Shown: positions 42,029 to 50,757, numbered from the stretch's first letter. The stretch is DNA of 64,000 nt from Lachnospiraceae bacterium (GCA_017618075.1 JAFZUY010000028.1:1-64000); one strand, 5' to 3'. A program made the numbers and translations. The notes: generated by a model not told the origin, from the letters alone.

Positions 42029-42847
42029 ATGTTAGAGAGCGGACTTAATCCTTTGGAAATAATTAAATTATATTCCGGCAATACGACGTTCATGCTGATG
42101 TTCGCGCTTTCTTTGATGTACCTCTGGGTATTTGAAAAAGACAAGGTAAAGAAAGCCGTGCTTGTTATTTTGTCAGTTACAATGCTCGTGCTTTTTGTGT
42201 TCCCTCTTTTCTCACATTTCTTCATGGATAAAATGGATGAGGCGGGAACTTATTACAGATTCTTATGGCTTCTTCCGACTTCCATAGTTTCAGGTTATGC
42301 CGTATTTCATATTTTAGACAGATTTAAAAACAGGTTCGTTCGAACCGGAGCCTTTGCGGTAGTTGTAATCTGCGTTCTGATCGGTGGTGTATTTATGTAT
42401 GAATCGCCTGCCTTTTATGATTCGACGAATGCTTATCAGATACCTCAGTGTGTAGTGGATATGTGCGATGATATGATTATCACCGAGAGAGAGTATGAGG
42501 CGGTTTTCCCCGACGAGATTTTGCAGTACCCAAGACAATACACTACGTATATTACGATGCCTTATGGATTTGAAATGCTGCAGTTTGGTCAGGGCCAAAA
42601 CGACGATATTCATTCTGAGATGGTAAAAGACACGTTAAACGTCAAACAGCTTGCGCTTTTATGCGAAGGAAAGCATATTCATTATATCGTTATAAACAAC
42701 AACAAAACACTTGACGGCAGATTCGAAGATTACAATTACGAATTTGTGGGTGTTTACGGCGATTACAGTATGTACAAGAGTACCACGATGTTCTTTGATT
42801 CGTGGGATAAATTTGAAGAGTGGAAGGAAAAAAATGGGCAGTCCTAA
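42029..42847 (+). CDS. Multi-spanning membrane protein, C-terminal half (DUF6077-like, possibly split)
   Basis: A 272-residue product from the ATG after GGTAGGTGAAA. It has three or four membrane helices (TTFMLMFALSLMYLWVF, VILSVTMLVLFVFPLF), then an RFLWLLPTSIVSGYAVFHIL segment, a last helix and an extracellular C-terminal domain of about 130 residues. It is in a different frame from the gene before it, with two in-frame stops just upstream. Together the two products give about 617 residues, the size of a single DUF6077-type protein. Overlaps the next gene by 14 bases. Confidence 0.55.
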   Translation: MLESGLNPLEIIKLYSGNTTFMLMFALSLMYLWVFEKDKVKKAVLVILSVTMLVLFVFPLFSHFFMDKMDEAGTYYRFLWLLPTSIVSGYAVFHILDRFKNRFVRTGAFAVVVICVLIGGVFMYESPAFYDSTNAYQIPQCVVDMCDDMIITEREYEAVFPDEILQYPRQYTTYITMPYGFEMLQFGQGQNDDIHSEMVKDTLNVKQLALLCEGKHIHYIVINNNKTLDGRFEDYNYEFVGVYGDYSMYKSTTMFFDSWDKFEEWKEKNGQS

Positions 42848-43571
42848 GTTTAATACAAAAATATTAACCGGCTCTCTTTGCGTGAATTCACTCGAACTTC
42901 TTTCGAAACTGACGCATGTTTCAAAAAAGACTGCGGATTCGCATCTTGAAGAAAACGAGAAAAACTGGAAAGAGTATAAGGAGCGACTAGGTTCGCGTTA
43001 TATCGAAAGACAGCACGATCTCGATATGCTAAAATACGGCTCGTACAGAAAGACTCTTCAGAAAATGTTTATGGGTGAAAAGCCTTTTGTTGCCGCACGT
43101 AACAGCTGCGAGGTTATTTCCGTATACAACGCTTTGGAAAATATGGGTGTAAAAAACGAAGACACCACTTTTCCGAGGCTTTTAAATTATTTTGAAAAAA
43201 ATGCGAGTATTTTAAAAGGGTATTTCGGTACTTCTTTTTCGGGCATCATCAGATATTTTAAAAAGAACGGTTACGATTATATTTCTTTTATGGGAAAGAA
43301 AATCACCCGAGAAAATATCGATTTTATGGAAAAGAATTTCGAGACATATATTTTTATGTCTTACAACAATACCGAAAATATCGCGGATATGATACATACC
43401 ATGAGCATCACAAAAGAGGAACAGGGCTTTTTTATACACAATTCGTTCTGCAAACCGATTTACTATGATACTCTTTATGATGCTGTGGTTAAATACAATT
43501 CCGACAACGGTTTTACTTCAAGACCGATTATTGTAATGGGCATAAAAAAGCCTGAAAAGACTGAAGATTGA
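42834..43571 (+). CDS. Putative C39-like cysteine peptidase-fold protein
   Basis: A 245-residue protein whose start codon follows GGAAGGAAAAA and overlaps the previous gene by 14 bases. I do not recognise a named family with certainty. The pattern AARNSCEVISVYNALENMG (cysteine at the start of a helix), FSGIIRYFKKNGYD and later IHTMSITKEEQGFFIHNSF resembles the Cys-His-Asn layout of papain-like C39 peptidases. No signal peptide is seen, and the N-terminal 70 residues are helical and charged. It is followed directly by the barnase-like lipoprotein. It could be an active peptidase or a peptide-binding pseudo-enzyme. Confidence 0.5.
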   Translation: MGSPKFNTKILTGSLCVNSLELLSKLTHVSKKTADSHLEENEKNWKEYKERLGSRYIERQHDLDMLKYGSYRKTLQKMFMGEKPFVAARNSCEVISVYNALENMGVKNEDTTFPRLLNYFEKNASILKGYFGTSFSGIIRYFKKNGYDYISFMGKKITRENIDFMEKNFETYIFMSYNNTENIADMIHTMSITKEEQGFFIHNSFCKPIYYDTLYDAVVKYNSDNGFTSRPIIVMGIKKPEKTED

Positions 43572-43588
43572 ATTTTGAGAGATTAAAT

Positions 43589-44254
43589 ATGAAAAAAAGA
43601 CGTTTTCCGATTTTATTAATATTTCTTTTTGTCCTGACATTACTCTTTGGCGGATGTAATGTCGATAACTATACTATTATTTATTCCGACGGGACGAAAT
43701 TAGATGTTGACTTAAATTCGGGCAAGGTATCTCTGGGCGAAAGTGATTTAAGCGATCCCGCATATCATGTACCGGTCGAAGATTATATCAATATGACCAA
43801 TCAGCAAAATTCTGCTGTTAATAATGGTGGAGCTGTAACGGATGAGGATAATGCTGAAGATGTTTCCGATGATACTGATCTGCAGGAAGATGCCGGTCTG
43901 ACTGTAAGCGAAGACGGTGAATATACTTCCAAAGAAGAAGTAGCGCTTTATATACATCTGTACAACCATCTGCCGGGTAATTACATTACTAAAAAAGAAG
44001 CTCAGGATTTGGGCTGGGATTCGAGTAAAGGTAATCTGAATACGGTTGCTCCGGGCAAAAGTATCGGCGGAGACAAATTCGGCAACAGGGAAGAACTGCT
44101 TCCGAAGAAAGAGGGAAGAGTATATTACGAGTGCGACATAGATTATAAAAAAGGCTCAAGGAATGCCAAGAGAATTGTATTTTCCAATGACGGCCTTATT
44201 TACTATACCGAAGATCATTATGAAACATATGAGTTACTGTATGGTACCGAATAA
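43589..44254 (+). CDS. Barnase-family ribonuclease, lipoprotein
   Basis: A 221-residue exported protein. The signal peptide ends in LLFGGC, a lipobox-like site with the cysteine at about residue 24. A linker of some 85 acidic residues leads to a complete barnase-type RNase domain (about 110-221). Matches to barnase include HLPGNYITKKEAQDLGWD, SKGNLNTVAPGKSIGGDKFG, NREELLPKKEGR, the catalytic glutamate in YYECDIDY, the two arginines in SRNAKRIVFS and the catalytic histidine in TEDHYETYELL. It should cleave RNA outside the cell or at the cell surface. No barstar-like inhibitor gene is seen nearby. A TTG start 7 codons upstream is less likely. Confidence 0.85.
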   Translation: MKKRRFPILLIFLFVLTLLFGGCNVDNYTIIYSDGTKLDVDLNSGKVSLGESDLSDPAYHVPVEDYINMTNQQNSAVNNGGAVTDEDNAEDVSDDTDLQEDAGLTVSEDGEYTSKEEVALYIHLYNHLPGNYITKKEAQDLGWDSSKGNLNTVAPGKSIGGDKFGNREELLPKKEGRVYYECDIDYKKGSRNAKRIVFSNDGLIYYTEDHYETYELLYGTE

Positions 44255-44289
44255 ATATTTATTTACCTGAGAATAAACTGCTGAAAATC

Positions 44290-45744
44290 ATGAAACTTAC
44301 AGAGAAACTTAAATCATTCGTCCGGGATGAGAAAAAACAGAATATAATCCTTTATGTTTGCGTTGCAGTCATAATGCTTTTATGGCTTCCTTTGGCATTG
44401 ACCAAAAACCTTGCGTATGATCAGGGTTATACCCTGGCTATGGTACGTCATTCTTTCGGAGATATCATTAAGCTTTGCTCCAACGACGTGCATTCGCCGC
44501 TCTATTACTTCATAACGAAGATTTTTTACCATGCTTTCTTTAATCATATTATTGGTACCAAAATCTGTTCTCTCGTTTTTATGGGTATTTATTTCTGGAT
44601 GTTAGCAGTTCCTTTCAAAAAGGAATTCGGTTTCAGAATGTCTTTGACCATGATTATTTTATCAGGACTTCTTCCTACGTTTCTTACGCATAATACTGAG
44701 CCGAGAATGTATGCTATGGCCATCACATCGTTCTCAATCGTTTGCTTCCTCGGATACAAGCTTGCGAAAGAGTTCAAAGTGTCTTTGGCAATTTGGTTTT
44801 TCATTGCATCGGTTTTCTCGACCTACATTCATACCTATACGATGCTTTGCACGGTATTTATCTATCTTTTCCTTGCTATTGCAATAATCATGAACAAAGA
44901 AGACCGTAAAAGAAAAATTACATGGTTTCTTGTAAATGCCTTGGTTGTTTCTCTTTGCTATCTTCCCTGGCTTTTCAGTCTTGTGTCACAGTTTGGCAAA
45001 AAGGCGGAAGGTGTTAATACCGAATTTGATTCGATGTATTTCGTAAAAGATATCCTTTATGAATTCTTTTCATCAATCACATACCCCAAGGACTGGCAGG
45101 TGTGGTTGTGGCTTGCAATTATTTTTATTTCGCTTGTTTTCCTGATTGTTTACAAGAGCAAATACAGAAAATACGTATCACTCACATTTATCATGTTTTT
45201 TGCCGTCAGCTTCATCGGAATCTTTTTGTCGGTTAAAAACCTGCCATGTTTCCTGGGAAGATACGTATCATGTATTGCTCCGCTTATTCTTTTTGCAATC
45301 GCTGCGGGATTAAATGAAATGAAGATGAAAATTCTTTATGTGGTTTTTTTCCTGATGGCTTTTGTACCGGGAGCACTTGTTTACAGAGACAGGGTAAGGT
45401 ACGAATACGAAAAAGGAATTGATGATTATCTTGCTTATGCAGAAAGCAATTTCACAGAAGATGATGCGATAGTATATGCGGATCTTCACAATGATTATCT
45501 GACTGTTTATTATAACGAGAATTATTCATATATATTCGGATTTAAGGATGAATTCAATCCATTTGACAATGATGAAACTCTGACCCAAAAAGAACAGCTG
45601 GATAAAGTAAAAGGAAATGTCTATTTGATTTGCTTTGATAACAAAAATCCCGATTGGTTCCTAAAATGCGAATACGAGAAGAAATACGGATTCCATTTCT
45701 TATACTACGATTTCTCAATTTACAGAATTTATAATGTTCAATAG
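44290..45744 (+). CDS. GT-C family glycosyltransferase (GT39/ArnT-like)
   Basis: A 484-residue membrane glycosyltransferase with about eleven helices. The first extracytoplasmic loop has YDQGYTLAMVRHSFGD and NDVHSPLYYF, the place of the acidic catalytic residues in PMT/ArnT enzymes. THNTEPRMYAMAITSFS follows, typical of the family. It would transfer a sugar from a polyprenyl-phosphate donor to a surface polymer, lipid or protein on the outer face. It ends the polysaccharide block and is followed by a bidirectional terminator shared with tRNA-Trp. Confidence 0.82.
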   Translation: MKLTEKLKSFVRDEKKQNIILYVCVAVIMLLWLPLALTKNLAYDQGYTLAMVRHSFGDIIKLCSNDVHSPLYYFITKIFYHAFFNHIIGTKICSLVFMGIYFWMLAVPFKKEFGFRMSLTMIILSGLLPTFLTHNTEPRMYAMAITSFSIVCFLGYKLAKEFKVSLAIWFFIASVFSTYIHTYTMLCTVFIYLFLAIAIIMNKEDRKRKITWFLVNALVVSLCYLPWLFSLVSQFGKKAEGVNTEFDSMYFVKDILYEFFSSITYPKDWQVWLWLAIIFISLVFLIVYKSKYRKYVSLTFIMFFAVSFIGIFLSVKNLPCFLGRYVSCIAPLILFAIAAGLNEMKMKILYVVFFLMAFVPGALVYRDRVRYEYEKGIDDYLAYAESNFTEDDAIVYADLHNDYLTVYYNENYSYIFGFKDEFNPFDNDETLTQKEQLDKVKGNVYLICFDNKNPDWFLKCEYEKKYGFHFLYYDFSIYRIYNVQ

Positions 45745-45752
45745 AAATAAAA

Positions 45753-45785
45753 AAATCTCAAAGAATATATCTTTGAGATTTATTT
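45753..45785. terminator. Bidirectional terminator between GT39 gene and tRNA-Trp
   Basis: AATCTCAAAG (45754-45763) and CTTTGAGATT (45771-45780) are perfect arms with A runs on one side and T-rich sequence on the other. Confidence 0.8.
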
Positions 45786-45788
45786 TAA

Positions 45789-45859
45789 CAGGGGAAGAGA
45801 GATTCGAACTCCCGTGAACGGTTTTGGAGACCGTGATACTGCCACTGTATGATTCCCCT
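45789..45859 (-). tRNA. tRNA-Trp (CCA)
   Basis: A minus-strand cloverleaf. The acceptor stem is AGGGGAA/TTCCCCT with G as discriminator base, and the anticodon stem ACGGT/ACCGT encloses loop CTCCAAA (anticodon CCA). The T arm is CGGGAG-TTCGAAT-CTCTC. CCA is not encoded. Confidence 0.93.
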
Positions 45860-45933
45860 AAGCGGTCAACGAAGTGTATTATATCAAAACAATCAAAAGT
45901 ATGCAAGTGTTTTATAAAACTTAGCTTTATACC

Positions 45934-45964
45934 ACAATTTTTAAAATTGTTAAAAAAATAACAA
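45934..45964 (+). promoter_or_regulatory. Rex-type operator upstream of adhE
   Basis: TTGTTAA-AAAA-ATAACAA (45947-45964) matches the clostridial Rex consensus TTGTTAA-N4-TTAACAA except for one base. It overlaps a second perfect dyad, ACAATTTT-T-AAAATTGT (45934-45950). Rex represses fermentation genes when NAD+ is high. Confidence 0.7.
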
Positions 45965-45971
45965 TTTCCTA

Positions 45972-45999
45972 TTGCAATAAAAAAATCATGTGTTATACT
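45972..45999 (+). promoter_or_regulatory. adhE promoter
   Basis: TTGCAA (45972-45977), 16 bases, TATACT (45994-45999), just downstream of the Rex-type operator. Confidence 0.65.
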
Positions 46000-46010
46000 T
46001 AAACTACAGA

Positions 46011-46036
46011 GATTGATAAAAAAATATCAATCTTTT
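46011..46036 (+). promoter_or_regulatory. Hairpin in the adhE leader
   Basis: GATTGATA-AAAAAA-TATCAATC followed by TTTTAT, only a few bases after the expected transcription start. It resembles a weak intrinsic terminator or a 5' stabilising hairpin. Confidence 0.5.
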
Positions 46037-46075
46037 ATAAGAAAATAAAATCTACATACGGAAAGGAGAAACACC

Positions 46076-48691
46076 ATGGCTAACAAATACGGAATTATCG
46101 ACAGTGTTGAGAAGCTTCAAAAAGCACTTGAAGAATTAAGAGAAGCTCAGAAAGAGTTTGCTCTTTACTCTCAGGAACAGGTCGATAAGATTTTTAAAGA
46201 AGCTGCTATGGCCGCAAATGCAGCCAGAATTCCTTTGGCTAAGATGGCAGTAGAGGAGACGGGCATGGGCATCGTCGAAGACAAGGTCATCAAAAACCAT
46301 TATGCAGCAGAGTACATTTACAATAAATATAAGGATACCAAGACCTGCGGAGTGATTGAAAAGGATGAAGCTTTCGGTATTGAAAAGATAGCTGAGCCAA
46401 TCGGTGTAATCGCAGCGGTTATTCCTACCACAAACCCTACATCTACGGCTATATTCAAAGCATTGCTTGCTCTTAAAACAAGAAATGCAATTATCTTCAG
46501 TCCTCATCCCAGAGCAAAAGCTTCAACGATTGAGGCTGCAAAGGTTGTACTTGAAGCTGCTGTAAAAGCAGGCGCACCTGAAGGCATTATCAGATGGATT
46601 GATGTTCCCTCACTTGATATGACCAATGTTGTAATGAAGGAATCGGACATCATTCTTGCAACAGGCGGTCCCGGAATGGTTAAGGCTGCTTATTCAAGCG
46701 GAAAGCCCGCACTCGGCGTAGGTGCAGGCAATACTCCCGCAATAATAGATGAAAGCGCAGATATTATTTTAGCCGTTAACTCTGTTATTCATTCGAAGAC
46801 ATTTGATAACGGTATGATTTGCGCATCAGAACAATCCGTAATCGTAGATAATAAAATATATACAAAGGTTAAAAAAGAATTTAAGGACAGGGGCTGCTAC
46901 TTCCTTAAAGCAGATGAAATCGACAAAGTAAGAAAGACCATACTTATTAACGGCGCATTAAACGCAAAGATAGTAGGCCAGACTGCATATAGGATTGCAG
47001 AGCTTGCAGGTGTTACGGTTCCCGAAAAGACCAAGATCTTAATCGGAGAAGTTGAAAGCGTTGAGCTTTCCGAAGAATTTGCTCACGAAAAACTTTCGCC
47101 CGTACTTGCAATGTATAAGTCCAAGAACTTTGAAGATGCTTTAAATAAAGCAGAAAGACTTATTGCAGACGGCGGATACGGACATACTTCTTCGATATAT
47201 TTAAATACACTTACCGAGCAGGAAAAAATAGCAGAATTCGGCGAGAGAATGAAGACCTGCCGTATTCTTATCAATACACCTTCTTCACACGGCGGTATCG
47301 GAGATATTTACAACTTCAAACTTGCTCCTTCGCTCACTTTAGGCTGCGGCTCATGGGGCGGCAACTCTGTCAGCGAAAATGTCGGAGTTAAACATCTTTT
47401 AAATATCAAGACCGTTGCGGAAAGGAGAGAGAATATGCTCTGGTTCAGAACACCTCAGAAGGTATATATCAAGAAGGGCTGCCTTCCCGTAGCTCTTGAC
47501 GAACTTAAAAACTACTATGGAAAGAAGAGAGCCTTCATCGTTACGGATACATTCCTCTTCGAAAACGGCTTCACAAAACCCATTACCGACAAGCTCGATG
47601 AAATGGGTATTATCCATCAGACATTCTCTAATGTTGCACCTGACCCCACACTTGCTTCTGCTAAAGAAGGTGCAATGTTAATGAATGAATTTAAACCCGA
47701 CACAATCATCGCTTTAGGCGGCGGTTCTGCAATGGATGCTGCCAAGATTATGTGGGTTTTATATGAACATCCCGAAGCAGATTTCCTTGATATGGCAATG
47801 CGTTTCATGGATATCAGAAAGAGAATATACGAATTCCCGAAGATGGGTGAAAAGGCATTCTTCATTGCCATCCCCACATCTGCAGGTACAGGTTCGGAAG
47901 TTACACCTTTTGCGGTAATTACAGACGAAACCACAGGTGTTAAATATCCTCTGGCAGATTACGAACTCCTTCCCAACATGGCAATCGTTGACGCAGACCT
48001 TCATATGAGTGCTCCCAAGGGCCTTACAAGCGCATCGGGCATTGATGCCGTATCTCATAACCTCGAGGCAATTGCTTCGATTATGGCTACGGATTATACG
48101 GATGGTATAGCATTACAGTCACTTAAGATGATATTTGAGTATCTGCCGAGAGCATATGACAACGGACCTAATGATCCCGAGGCAAGAGAGAAGATGGCCA
48201 ATGCCGCAACAATGGCAGGTATGGCTTTTGCAAACGCATTCCTCGGAGTATGCCATTCGATGGCTCATAAGCTCGGTGCTTTTTATCATATTCCTCACGG
48301 TGTAGCAAATGCTCTTATGCTTGATGAAGTACTTATGTTTAACGCAAGCGAAACACCTGTTAAAATGGGTACCTTCTCGCAGTATGATCATCCGCACACA
48401 CTCGAGAGATACGCTATGGTTGCAGATTACCTCGGCCTCGGCGGCAAAGATGACGAAGCAAAACTTAAAAATCTCATAAAAGCATTAGATGAGCTTAAGG
48501 AAAAGATTGGTATTAAGAAAACCATCGCCGATTACGGTGTAGACGAAAAAGAATTCCTTGATAAGCTTGATGAAATGGCTACACTTGCATTTGACGATCA
48601 GTGCACCGGTGCCAATCCGAGATATCCGCTCATAAAAGAGATTAAACAGATGTATCTTAACGCTTACTACGGAAAGCATGAAGAAGTATAG
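46076..48691 (+). CDS. adhE: Bifunctional acetaldehyde-CoA/alcohol dehydrogenase
   Basis: An 871-residue AdhE. The N-terminal aldehyde dehydrogenase domain reduces acetyl-CoA to acetaldehyde (VIPTTNPTSTAIFKALLAL, GGPGMVKAAYSSGKPALGVG, FDNGMICASEQSVIV with the catalytic cysteine near 246). The C-terminal iron-dependent alcohol dehydrogenase makes ethanol (GGGSAMDAAK, PTSAGTGSEVTPFAVI, GVCHSMAHKLGAFYHIPHG with the iron-binding histidines). The linker contains the GCGSWGGNSVSENV segment typical of the fusion. The enzyme forms long helical spirosomes in other bacteria. Each turn uses two NADH, which fits control by Rex. Start follows AAAGGAG. Confidence 0.96.
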   Translation: MANKYGIIDSVEKLQKALEELREAQKEFALYSQEQVDKIFKEAAMAANAARIPLAKMAVEETGMGIVEDKVIKNHYAAEYIYNKYKDTKTCGVIEKDEAFGIEKIAEPIGVIAAVIPTTNPTSTAIFKALLALKTRNAIIFSPHPRAKASTIEAAKVVLEAAVKAGAPEGIIRWIDVPSLDMTNVVMKESDIILATGGPGMVKAAYSSGKPALGVGAGNTPAIIDESADIILAVNSVIHSKTFDNGMICASEQSVIVDNKIYTKVKKEFKDRGCYFLKADEIDKVRKTILINGALNAKIVGQTAYRIAELAGVTVPEKTKILIGEVESVELSEEFAHEKLSPVLAMYKSKNFEDALNKAERLIADGGYGHTSSIYLNTLTEQEKIAEFGERMKTCRILINTPSSHGGIGDIYNFKLAPSLTLGCGSWGGNSVSENVGVKHLLNIKTVAERRENMLWFRTPQKVYIKKGCLPVALDELKNYYGKKRAFIVTDTFLFENGFTKPITDKLDEMGIIHQTFSNVAPDPTLASAKEGAMLMNEFKPDTIIALGGGSAMDAAKIMWVLYEHPEADFLDMAMRFMDIRKRIYEFPKMGEKAFFIAIPTSAGTGSEVTPFAVITDETTGVKYPLADYELLPNMAIVDADLHMSAPKGLTSASGIDAVSHNLEAIASIMATDYTDGIALQSLKMIFEYLPRAYDNGPNDPEAREKMANAATMAGMAFANAFLGVCHSMAHKLGAFYHIPHGVANALMLDEVLMFNASETPVKMGTFSQYDHPHTLERYAMVADYLGLGGKDDEAKLKNLIKALDELKEKIGIKKTIADYGVDEKEFLDKLDEMATLAFDDQCTGANPRYPLIKEIKQMYLNAYYGKHEEV

Positions 48692-48694
48692 AGG

Positions 48695-48727
48695 GCGCAC
48701 GACATCCGGTGGATGTCGGTTTTGCGC
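48695..48727 (+). terminator. Hairpin after adhE
   Basis: CGACATCC-GGT-GGATGTCG inside outer GCGC/GCGC arms, three bases after the adhE stop codon. A GGTTTTGCGCG tail interrupts the T run, so it may be a stabilising rather than terminating hairpin. Confidence 0.5.
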
Positions 48728-48772
48728 GAATAAAGCAAAGCTGACTGAAGAAGTGTCAGAAAGGAGACATAT

Positions 48773-49522
48773 ATGAAGTTAGATAAAGTTATTGCCGAAA
48801 GAAAAAACAAAACGGTTTACCGTGACGGTAATCTTGCGATAAAAGTATTTTCAAATGATTATTCAAAGGCTGATATTCTAAACGAAGCCTGCAATCAGGC
48901 GAGAGTCGAAGACTGCGGCCTTAATATTCCCAGAGTCCGCGAAGTATGTAAAATCGACGGTAAATGGGCCATTGCCACAGAGTTTGTCGAAGGAGTGACC
49001 CTTCAAAAAATGATGGATGATCATCCTGAAAAGATGGATGAGTATTTAAACCGCTTTGTTGAATTGCAGATGGAAATCCATTCCAAGAAGGTTGCAAATT
49101 TAAACAGGTTAAAAGAAAAGATGCAAAGAAAGATAAGTGCCACAACACTTGATGCGACTACAAGATACGAATTACATACTAGACTTGCATCTTTGCCGGA
49201 GCATGATAAGGTTTGTCACGGAGATTTTGTTCCTTCAAACGTTATCATCACGCCCGATGATAAGGCATATATTATTGACTGGGCTCATGTTACAAGCGGA
49301 AACGCATCAGCCGATGTTGCAAGAACGTATTTGACTTTCTGCCTTAAGGGCAAGCAGGATATCGCTGACAAGTACTTAAATCTTTTCTGCAAGAAGAGCG
49401 ATACGGCCAAACAGTATGTTCAGAAATGGCTTCCTATTGTGGCTGCCAGCCAGTCCGTAAAAGGAAACGAAGAAGAAAGAGAATTTCTTTTATCATGGAC
49501 CAATGTCGTTGATTACGAATAA
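48773..49522 (+). CDS. APH-fold small-molecule kinase (TIGR02172-like)
   Basis: A 249-residue protein of the aminoglycoside phosphotransferase/choline kinase superfamily. The ATP-binding lysine lies in GNLAIKVFSND, the hinge is ATEFVEGVTLQKM, the catalytic loop VCHGDFVPSNVII and the metal-binding segment AYIIDWAHVTSG. The size and loop sequence fit the TIGR02172 family of putative kinases. The substrate is unknown; no resistance role is implied. It may be transcribed with adhE, since the gap is 81 bases. Confidence 0.8.
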   Translation: MKLDKVIAERKNKTVYRDGNLAIKVFSNDYSKADILNEACNQARVEDCGLNIPRVREVCKIDGKWAIATEFVEGVTLQKMMDDHPEKMDEYLNRFVELQMEIHSKKVANLNRLKEKMQRKISATTLDATTRYELHTRLASLPEHDKVCHGDFVPSNVIITPDDKAYIIDWAHVTSGNASADVARTYLTFCLKGKQDIADKYLNLFCKKSDTAKQYVQKWLPIVAASQSVKGNEEEREFLLSWTNVVDYE

Positions 49523-49554
49523 TTGTATTACATATCTTAAAGTGATATCATTAA

Positions 49555-49581
49555 AGCAAGGATTTATTCCTTGCTTTTTTG
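49555..49581 (+). terminator. Terminator after the APH-fold gene
   Basis: AGCAAGGA-TTTAT-TCCTTGCT followed by TTTTT. Confidence 0.85.
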
Positions 49582-49588
49582 GTTTAAC

Positions 49589-49619
49589 AGTGCCCGGCTC
49601 GCGCAGCGTGCCTGGCTCT
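49589..49619. repeat. GTGCC palindromic repeat, copy 5
   Basis: AGTGCCCGGCTCGCG ... GCGTGCCTGGCTCT, the same arms as the copy at 17433-17483 with a shorter centre. Confidence 0.75.
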
Positions 49620-49644
49620 GAATAATTTTAAGGAGATTATAATA

Positions 49645-50463
49645 ATGGATTTTATTTATCCTAACGGAAAGAAACAGGCTTTGACATTCAGCTTTGACGA
49701 CAATCAGGATTTTGACAAAAAACTGATTGAAATCTTTGATAAAAACGGAATGAAATGTACATTTAACGTAAATTCCGGAACTTTAGGCGGAACTGCAGAA
49801 GAGAATCCTGACGGAAACGTTTATATAAAACCTGAAGAGGTTAAGGAAGTATATAAGAATCATGAAGTTGCCGTTCATGGTGTGGAGCATAAGTATATTG
49901 CAACTCTTACCGATCCCATGATAGTTAATGAATTCTTTGAAGACAGAAAGGCTCTTGAAGCATTGACCGGCAAACTGGTTCAGGGTGCAGCTTATGCCTT
50001 CGGCAGACATGATGAGCGCATAATGAATATTTTAAGAACCGTGGGTATAAAATACGCAAGAGGAGTTGCTTCAACCTATGATTTCTTCCCTCCCATGGAT
50101 TTTCTTGACTGGTGTCCGACATGTCATCAGGCAGATCCTAATATAATTGAAATCGGAGAGCGTTTTCTTAACTGTCCGGGCTATATTGAGCTTCCTTTGA
50201 TGTATGTCTGGGGTCACAGCTATGAATTCGGCAGATCAAAAGACTGGAGCGGTATAGAGAAGTTTTGTGAGATGATGAGTGGAAAAGATTACATTTGGTA
50301 TGCAACCAATATGGAAATCTACGAATATATTAACGCAACACGTTCGCTTGAATTCTCTGCAGACGGTAAGAAAGTATTCAATCCGACTTTAATCGAAGTA
50401 TTTTATAAAACCGCAGACGGGTTCTCGAGTATAAAGAGCGGAGAAACTAAAATCATAAAATAA
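49645..50463 (+). CDS. Polysaccharide deacetylase family (NodB-type) protein
   Basis: A 272-residue cytoplasmic-looking protein without a signal peptide. The NodB motifs are LTFSFDDNQDFDKKL (acidic base and metal aspartate) and EVAVHGVEHKYI (H-x3-H metal ligands). Later ARGVASTYDFFPP, YVWGHSYEFGR and a C-terminal beta domain are seen. It likely deacetylates a small amino sugar or related amide rather than wall peptidoglycan, given its intracellular location; that is inference. Start follows AAGGAGA. Confidence 0.82.
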   Translation: MDFIYPNGKKQALTFSFDDNQDFDKKLIEIFDKNGMKCTFNVNSGTLGGTAEENPDGNVYIKPEEVKEVYKNHEVAVHGVEHKYIATLTDPMIVNEFFEDRKALEALTGKLVQGAAYAFGRHDERIMNILRTVGIKYARGVASTYDFFPPMDFLDWCPTCHQADPNIIEIGERFLNCPGYIELPLMYVWGHSYEFGRSKDWSGIEKFCEMMSGKDYIWYATNMEIYEYINATRSLEFSADGKKVFNPTLIEVFYKTADGFSSIKSGETKIIK

Positions 50464-50558
50464 GAAAAAGAGAATTATAAAATTATTTTGATGGAAAATT
50501 ATGAAAAAACAGAAAAAGGGCATTTGATGGTCAATAAAATGACAACAAAACGTCACAC

Positions 50559-50588
50559 AAAAAACCTCCCGGGAAAAGGAGGTTTTTT
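50559..50588 (+). terminator. Terminator in the gap after the deacetylase gene
   Basis: AAAAAACCTCC and GGAGGTTTTTT are perfect arms around CGGGAAAA; usable in both directions. Confidence 0.85.
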
Positions 50589-50728
50589 GCTGTGTAAAAG
50601 GGGAATTCTTTCGGAATGATCTGTTTGTAAAATCAATTCGAATTACAATTAAGATTATATTGCCCGTGAAACATATTAGATATAAATATTTTGCTTAAAA
50701 CTAACAATATATTGCTCACATCCACTTT

Positions 50729-50757
50729 TTGACACTTTTTGGTCATCGTATTATAAT
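50729..50757 (+). promoter_or_regulatory. Consensus sigma-A promoter of the hybrid kinase gene
   Basis: TTGACA (50729-50734), 17 bases, TATAAT (50752-50757), matching both hexamers perfectly, 21 bases before the ATG. Confidence 0.8.

Noticed and set aside
48773-49522. Aminoglycoside resistance gene
   Set aside because: Only the general APH fold is evident. The size and loops fit a TIGR02172-type housekeeping family, and there is no mobile context.
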